Source of the DNA: Winogradskyella endarachnes | GTDB lineage: Bacteria; Bacteroidota; Bacteroidia; Flavobacteriales; Flavobacteriaceae | DNA: 64,000 nucleotides | Assembly (NCBI RefSeq): GCF_009741275.1 | Contig: NZ_WOWS01000003.1 | Location: forward strand, 310,001-374,000 | Reading direction: 5' to 3' | Shown here: positions 61,037 to 64,000 of the stretch, piece after piece | Layout of the letters: the number at the start of each line of letters is the position of its first letter | How positions within the stretch are numbered: position 1 is the stretch's first letter | The notes under the pieces: generated by a model | Seen by the model: the letters and a program-made list of their open reading frames with translations, nothing else | Told to the model about the DNA's origin: nothing | The model's database searches: none | Translations under genes and position numbers: made by a program

Positions 61037-62491
61037 ATGAACAATAAATACATTGATCTCATTGATCAATCCTTTCACTTTCCTCAAGAAGAATTTAAGC
61101 TTGAGGGTAAAACTTTACGTTTCCATAATATCGACCTAATGAAATTGGTTGAAGAACATGGAGCGCCTTTAAAATTTACCTATTTACCTCAAATTTCAAA
61201 TAACATTCAGCGTGCTAAAACATGGTTTGCTGATGCGTTTAATAAACACAGTTACAAGGGTAAATACAACTATTGTTACTGTACTAAAAGCTCGCATTTT
61301 AAACACGTTTTAGATGAAGCTTTAACTAATGATATTCATATTGAAACTTCCTCGGCTTTTGATATCGATATTGTAAGAGCTCTTAAAAAAGAAGGTAAAA
61401 TAACAGATAAAACCTATGTATTAAGTAACGGTTTTAAACGCGAAAAATACATTACCAATATTGCTGAACTTATTAATGATGGCCATAAAAACTGTATTCC
61501 AATAATTGATAATTATGAAGAAATAGATTTATTATCAGAAGAGATAAACGGTAAGTTTCAAGTTGGTATTAGAATTGCCTCTGAAGAAGAGCCAAAGTTT
61601 GAATTTTATACATCGCGTTTAGGGATTGGTTATAAAAACATTGTACCTTTTTACAAATCTCAAATTCAAACTAATAAAAAGGTTGAGTTAAAAATGTTGC
61701 ATTTCTTTATTAATACAGGCATAAGAGATAATGCGTATTACTGGAACGAGTTGCACAAATGTCTAAAAGTGTACACAGCTTTAAAGAAAATTTGTCCATC
61801 ATTAGATAGCCTAAATATAGGAGGAGGTTTTCCTATTAAAAACTCGTTGGCTTTCGATTTTGATTACGCTTACATGGTAGACGAAATTGTAAACCAAATA
61901 AAATTAGTTTGTGAAGAAGAAGAGGTAGATGTACCTAATATTTTTACTGAATTTGGAAGTTTTACAGTAGGCGAAAGCGGTGGTGCTATTTATAAAATAC
62001 TTTACCAAAAGCAACAGAACGACCGTGAAAAATGGAACATGATTAACTCATCTTTCATTACAACATTACCAGATACTTGGGCAATTAATAAGCGTTTTGT
62101 GATGTTGCCAATTAACCGCTGGAATGATAGTTACGAGCGTGTTCTTTTAGGCGGTTTAACTTGCGATAGCGATGATTATTACAACAGTGAACAACACGTT
62201 AATGCTATTTATTTACCAAAATACAACAAGGATAAAGATTTATATATTGGCTTTTTTAACACTGGTGCTTACCAAGAAACTATTGGAGGTTTTGGTGGTT
62301 TACAACATTGTTTAATACCAACACCAAAACATGTTTTAATTCAGAAAGATGAAGAAGGTAATCTAACCACTAAAGTGTTTGCAGAACAACAAAAGAGTGA
62401 AAATTTACTAGGCATTTTGGGTTATGAAACTGAAGAGAAAGAGACGAAAGAGATAAAAATAGAGACTGCTTCACTATTAGAAAATAGATAA
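61037..62491 (+). CDS. speA: Arginine decarboxylase, short Bacteroidota form
   Basis: The 484-residue PLP enzyme has an alanine-racemase-like barrel with K84 in YCYCTKSSHFKHVL as the likely PLP lysine, IETSSAFDIDIVRAL, the HFFINTG His region, the glycine loop LNIGGGFPIKNS for the PLP phosphate, and a C-terminal GLTCDSDDYYN that supplies the active-site Cys and substrate-binding acidic residues. It is shorter than the E. coli SpeA (about 650 residues) and resembles the Bacteroidota form annotated as arginine decarboxylase. It should make agmatine in the cytoplasm. Agmatinase and a deoxyhypusine-synthase-like gene follow, giving a coherent polyamine route. Specificity for arginine rather than another basic amino acid or carboxy-polyamine is inferred from this context. 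Confidence 0.85.
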   Translation: MNNKYIDLIDQSFHFPQEEFKLEGKTLRFHNIDLMKLVEEHGAPLKFTYLPQISNNIQRAKTWFADAFNKHSYKGKYNYCYCTKSSHFKHVLDEALTNDIHIETSSAFDIDIVRALKKEGKITDKTYVLSNGFKREKYITNIAELINDGHKNCIPIIDNYEEIDLLSEEINGKFQVGIRIASEEEPKFEFYTSRLGIGYKNIVPFYKSQIQTNKKVELKMLHFFINTGIRDNAYYWNELHKCLKVYTALKKICPSLDSLNIGGGFPIKNSLAFDFDYAYMVDEIVNQIKLVCEEEEVDVPNIFTEFGSFTVGESGGAIYKILYQKQQNDREKWNMINSSFITTLPDTWAINKRFVMLPINRWNDSYERVLLGGLTCDSDDYYNSEQHVNAIYLPKYNKDKDLYIGFFNTGAYQETIGGFGGLQHCLIPTPKHVLIQKDEEGNLTTKVFAEQQKSENLLGILGYETEEKETKEIKIETASLLENR

Positions 62492-62549
62492 GTTGAAAAA
62501 ACATTTAGAAGATAAATTTTAAAGTAAAAAATTATTCATCTCGTTTAAA

Positions 62550-62569
62550 TAGTCCCTTTTATGGGACTA
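62550..62569 (+). terminator. Hairpin after speA (weak terminator or repeat)
   Basis: TAGTCCC-TTTTAT-GGGACTA forms a seven-bp stem 59 bases after the speA stop; a run of T follows nine bases later. It could attenuate read-through into agmatinase. Confidence 0.45.
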
Positions 62570-62585
62570 TGGAGGTGTTTTTTAT

Positions 62586-62612
62586 CCTGGAAGGTTTCAA
62601 AAACCTTGTAGG
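62586..62612. repeat. Palindromic repeat, family A, copy 4
   Basis: CCTGGAAGGTTTC and AAAAACCTTGTAGG pair around a short centre, matching the elements at 35878-35957 and 40278-40304. Confidence 0.5.
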
Positions 62613-62640
62613 TATATAATCAAAGTTTAATAATAAAAGG

Positions 62641-62658
62641 TTCCCGTTTTCACGGGAA
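62641..62658 (+). repeat. Short hairpin at the agmatinase start
   Basis: TTCCCG-TTTTCA-CGGGAA is a perfect six-bp stem ending six bases before the ATG at 62665, where it would overlap the ribosome footprint. Hairpins of this form (TTCCCG..CGGGAA) are common intergenic elements in flavobacteria. Confidence 0.5.
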
Positions 62659-62664
62659 GTAAAG

Positions 62665-63606
62665 ATGAAAACAAAAACTTACGCTGGCATACCAGAAGAT
62701 TTAGCAAAATTAGAGACTGCTAAAATTGTATTGATTCCTGTACCTTACGATGGTACAAGCACATGGCAAAAAGGAGCTGATAAAGGTCCTGATGCTTTTT
62801 TAGATGCTTCTGAAAATATGGAGCTTTATGATATTGAAACGGACTCAGAAGTTTACCAACAAGGTGTATTTTTAGCAGATGCTGTTATAGAAAACGCGTC
62901 GCCAGAAGCTATGGTAGAAGCCGTGCACCAAGCTACCAAGAAGTATATTAAAAAGAATAAATTCGTAACTATTTTTGGTGGTGAACATTCTATTTCAATT
63001 GGCACTATTAGAGCCTTTAACGAAATGTTCTCGGATTTAACGGTTTTACATATTGATGCTCACGCAGATTTACGAGAAAGCTATGAAGGTTCTACCTGTA
63101 ACCATGCTTGTGCTGTTTATGAAGCGAGCCAAACCACTAACTTAATTCAGGTTGGTATTCGCTCAATGGATAGCATTGAGAAAACCGTTATGGACGAAGA
63201 GAAAACATACTTTGCGCACGAGATGGCTGAAGATGATAGTTGGATGGATTCTGCCATAGACCAAATGACAGAGAACGTATTTATTACATTCGATTTAGAT
63301 GCACTAGACCCTTCAATTATGCCAAGTACTGGCACACCAGAACCAGGTGGATTATTGTATTATGAAACTTTAGAGTTTTTAAAACAAGTGTTTGAAGAAA
63401 AGAATGTAGTTGGTTTTGATATCGTTGAATTATGCCCCAATGAAAATGAAAAATCATCTGACTTTTTAGCCGCAAAACTCTATTACAAAATGTTAAGTTA
63501 CAAGTTTCAGAATGAAGATAGTGAAGATACTTTTGAAAGTAACTTCAACGATTCAAAAAACCAAGGACAAAAAAAATCTAAATTCCAATCAGAAGATGAC
63601 TACTAA
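62665..63606 (+). CDS. speB: Agmatinase
   Basis: The 313-residue ureohydrolase-family enzyme hydrolyses agmatine to putrescine and urea using two manganese ions. All metal-ligand motifs are present: FGGEHSISIG, HIDAHADLRESYEGS and FITFDLDALDPSIMP, with the following STGTPEPGGL. The C-terminal 35 residues are charged, polar and probably disordered (ending SKFQSEDDY). It lies after arginine decarboxylase and overlaps the deoxyhypusine-synthase-like gene by 11 bases, which suggests coupled translation. Agmatine is preferred over arginine or guanidinobutyrate as substrate because of the upstream decarboxylase. Confidence 0.93.
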   Translation: MKTKTYAGIPEDLAKLETAKIVLIPVPYDGTSTWQKGADKGPDAFLDASENMELYDIETDSEVYQQGVFLADAVIENASPEAMVEAVHQATKKYIKKNKFVTIFGGEHSISIGTIRAFNEMFSDLTVLHIDAHADLRESYEGSTCNHACAVYEASQTTNLIQVGIRSMDSIEKTVMDEEKTYFAHEMAEDDSWMDSAIDQMTENVFITFDLDALDPSIMPSTGTPEPGGLLYYETLEFLKQVFEEKNVVGFDIVELCPNENEKSSDFLAAKLYYKMLSYKFQNEDSEDTFESNFNDSKNQGQKKSKFQSEDDY

Positions 63607-64000
63607 TAAAGGCGAAATTTCAAAATTCATTGAAAAGTATTATTTACATTTTAATGCGGCTGCATTAGTTGATGCAGCAAAAGGCTACGAAGCGCAATTA
63701 AATAATGGTGCAAAGATGTTAGTGTCATTAGCTGGCGCTATGAGTACTGCAGAATTAGGAAAGATTTTTGCAGAAATGATTCGTAAAGATAAGGTGCAAA
63801 TTGTGTCTTGTACAGGTGCCAATTTAGAGGAGGATATCATGAATTTGGTAGCACATTCACATTACAAACGTGTACCAAATTACAGAGATTTAACACCTCA
63901 AGACGAGTGGGATTTATTAGAAAAAGGCTTAAACCGAGTAACTGACACTTGTATTCCAGAAGAGGAAGCCTTTAGAAGAATACAAGAACATATTGTTGAA
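63596..64000 (+). CDS. Deoxyhypusine-synthase-like protein (partial)
   Basis: The first 135 codons are present; the gene runs off the end of the window. The ATG at 63596 lies inside the last codons of speB. The sequence has the start of the deoxyhypusine synthase fold: FNAAALVDAAKGYEAQLNNG, KMLVSLAGAMSTAELGKIFA, VQIVSCTGANLEEDIMNLVA (NAD-binding) and HSHYKRVPNYRDLTPQDEWD. Bacteria have no eIF5A; bacterial members of this family are linked to polyamine synthesis, and homospermidine synthase is known to be derived from deoxyhypusine synthase. Many Flavobacteriaceae contain homospermidine as a main polyamine. I therefore infer a homospermidine- or spermidine-forming role here. The catalytic Lys region lies outside the window. 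Confidence 0.85.
   Translation, partial: MTTNKGEISKFIEKYYLHFNAAALVDAAKGYEAQLNNGAKMLVSLAGAMSTAELGKIFAEMIRKDKVQIVSCTGANLEEDIMNLVAHSHYKRVPNYRDLTPQDEWDLLEKGLNRVTDTCIPEEEAFRRIQEHIVE

Noticed and set aside
1..64000. CRISPR arrays, insertion sequences, prophage or integrative elements
   Set aside because: No regularly spaced direct repeats, transposase, integrase or phage structural genes were seen; gene content and base composition look like core chromosome with a sugar-utilisation locus.

Overview
The window looks like the chromosome of a marine-type member of the Flavobacteriaceae (Bacteroidota). It is AT-rich. It carries a complete SusC/SusD alpha-glucan locus, many Bacteroidota-style lipoproteins (short hydrophobic leader ending in Cys), a secreted amylase with a type IX secretion (T9SS) C-terminal sorting domain, mevalonate-pathway genes, and promoters of the Bacteroidota form TTG/TTTG - 17-20 nt - TAnnTTTG. 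The genus cannot be fixed from this sequence alone. No insertion sequence, prophage, CRISPR array or rRNA operon was seen; the only tRNA recognised is tRNA-Leu(UAG).

Layout. (1) 1-4773, minus strand: a tightly overlapping three-gene envelope operon made of a 1029-residue GT-C/PTPS-related-like membrane protein, a secreted Ig-like protein and a membrane-anchored NTF2-like protein that runs off the window. (2) 4976-8315, plus: a response-regulator receiver fused to a dolichyl-phosphate-mannose-synthase-like glycosyltransferase, a shortened paralogue lacking its catalytic motif, mannose-6-phosphate isomerase, and a PhnA-domain protein. A small membrane-protein ORF converges on the last. (3) 8986-15376: a STAS-like protein, an NTF2-like lipoprotein, a DUF4407 membrane protein, a BlaR1-like/BlaI-like pair with a double-palindrome operator over its promoter, an M20 peptidase, then tRNA-Leu. 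(4) 15667-42063: sugar uptake and alpha-glucan degradation. Minus strand: oxidoreductase, FucP-type transporter, T9SS amylase, SusE/F-like, SusD, SusC. Plus strand: LacI regulator, then transporter, beta-phosphoglucomutase, GH65 phosphorylase, GH13, esterase, GH31 and two more GH13 enzymes. (5) 42335-53343: a GAF protein, an HD-PycTM fusion, a phosphoesterase/kinase-like/outer-membrane-barrel protein, a HI0933-type flavoprotein and a hybrid histidine kinase. (6) 53428-60497: DUF1697, mevalonate decarboxylase, mevalonate kinase, a UbiA prenyltransferase, a nitrilase, a pseudouridine-synthase homologue lacking the catalytic Asp, a transglutaminase-like protein apparently starting at CTG, and a stand-alone CarboxypepD_reg-like protein. 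(7) 60715-64000: a possible structured leader with a 50-codon ORF, a short-form arginine decarboxylase, agmatinase and a truncated deoxyhypusine-synthase-like gene, i.e. a polyamine cluster.

How it works together. In the glucan locus, surface lipoproteins bind and trim starch-like glucans, SusC/D imports the oligosaccharides, periplasmic GH13/GH31 enzymes shorten them, the transporter takes maltose into the cytoplasm, and GH65 plus PgmB turn it into glucose and glucose 6-phosphate. A LacI-type operator and a 17-bp word repeated on both sides of the lacI gene probably coordinate the two arms.

Most interesting for follow-up: the receiver-glycosyltransferase fusion beside manA and a divergent GT-C-like operon (a possible phosphorylation-gated surface-glycosylation system); the HD-PycTM fusion without a nearby cyclase; the triple-domain phosphoesterase/kinase-like/barrel protein; the pseudouridine-synthase pseudoenzyme; the CTG start; and the speA leader region. 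All functions are read from motifs in the sequence; no database search was possible.
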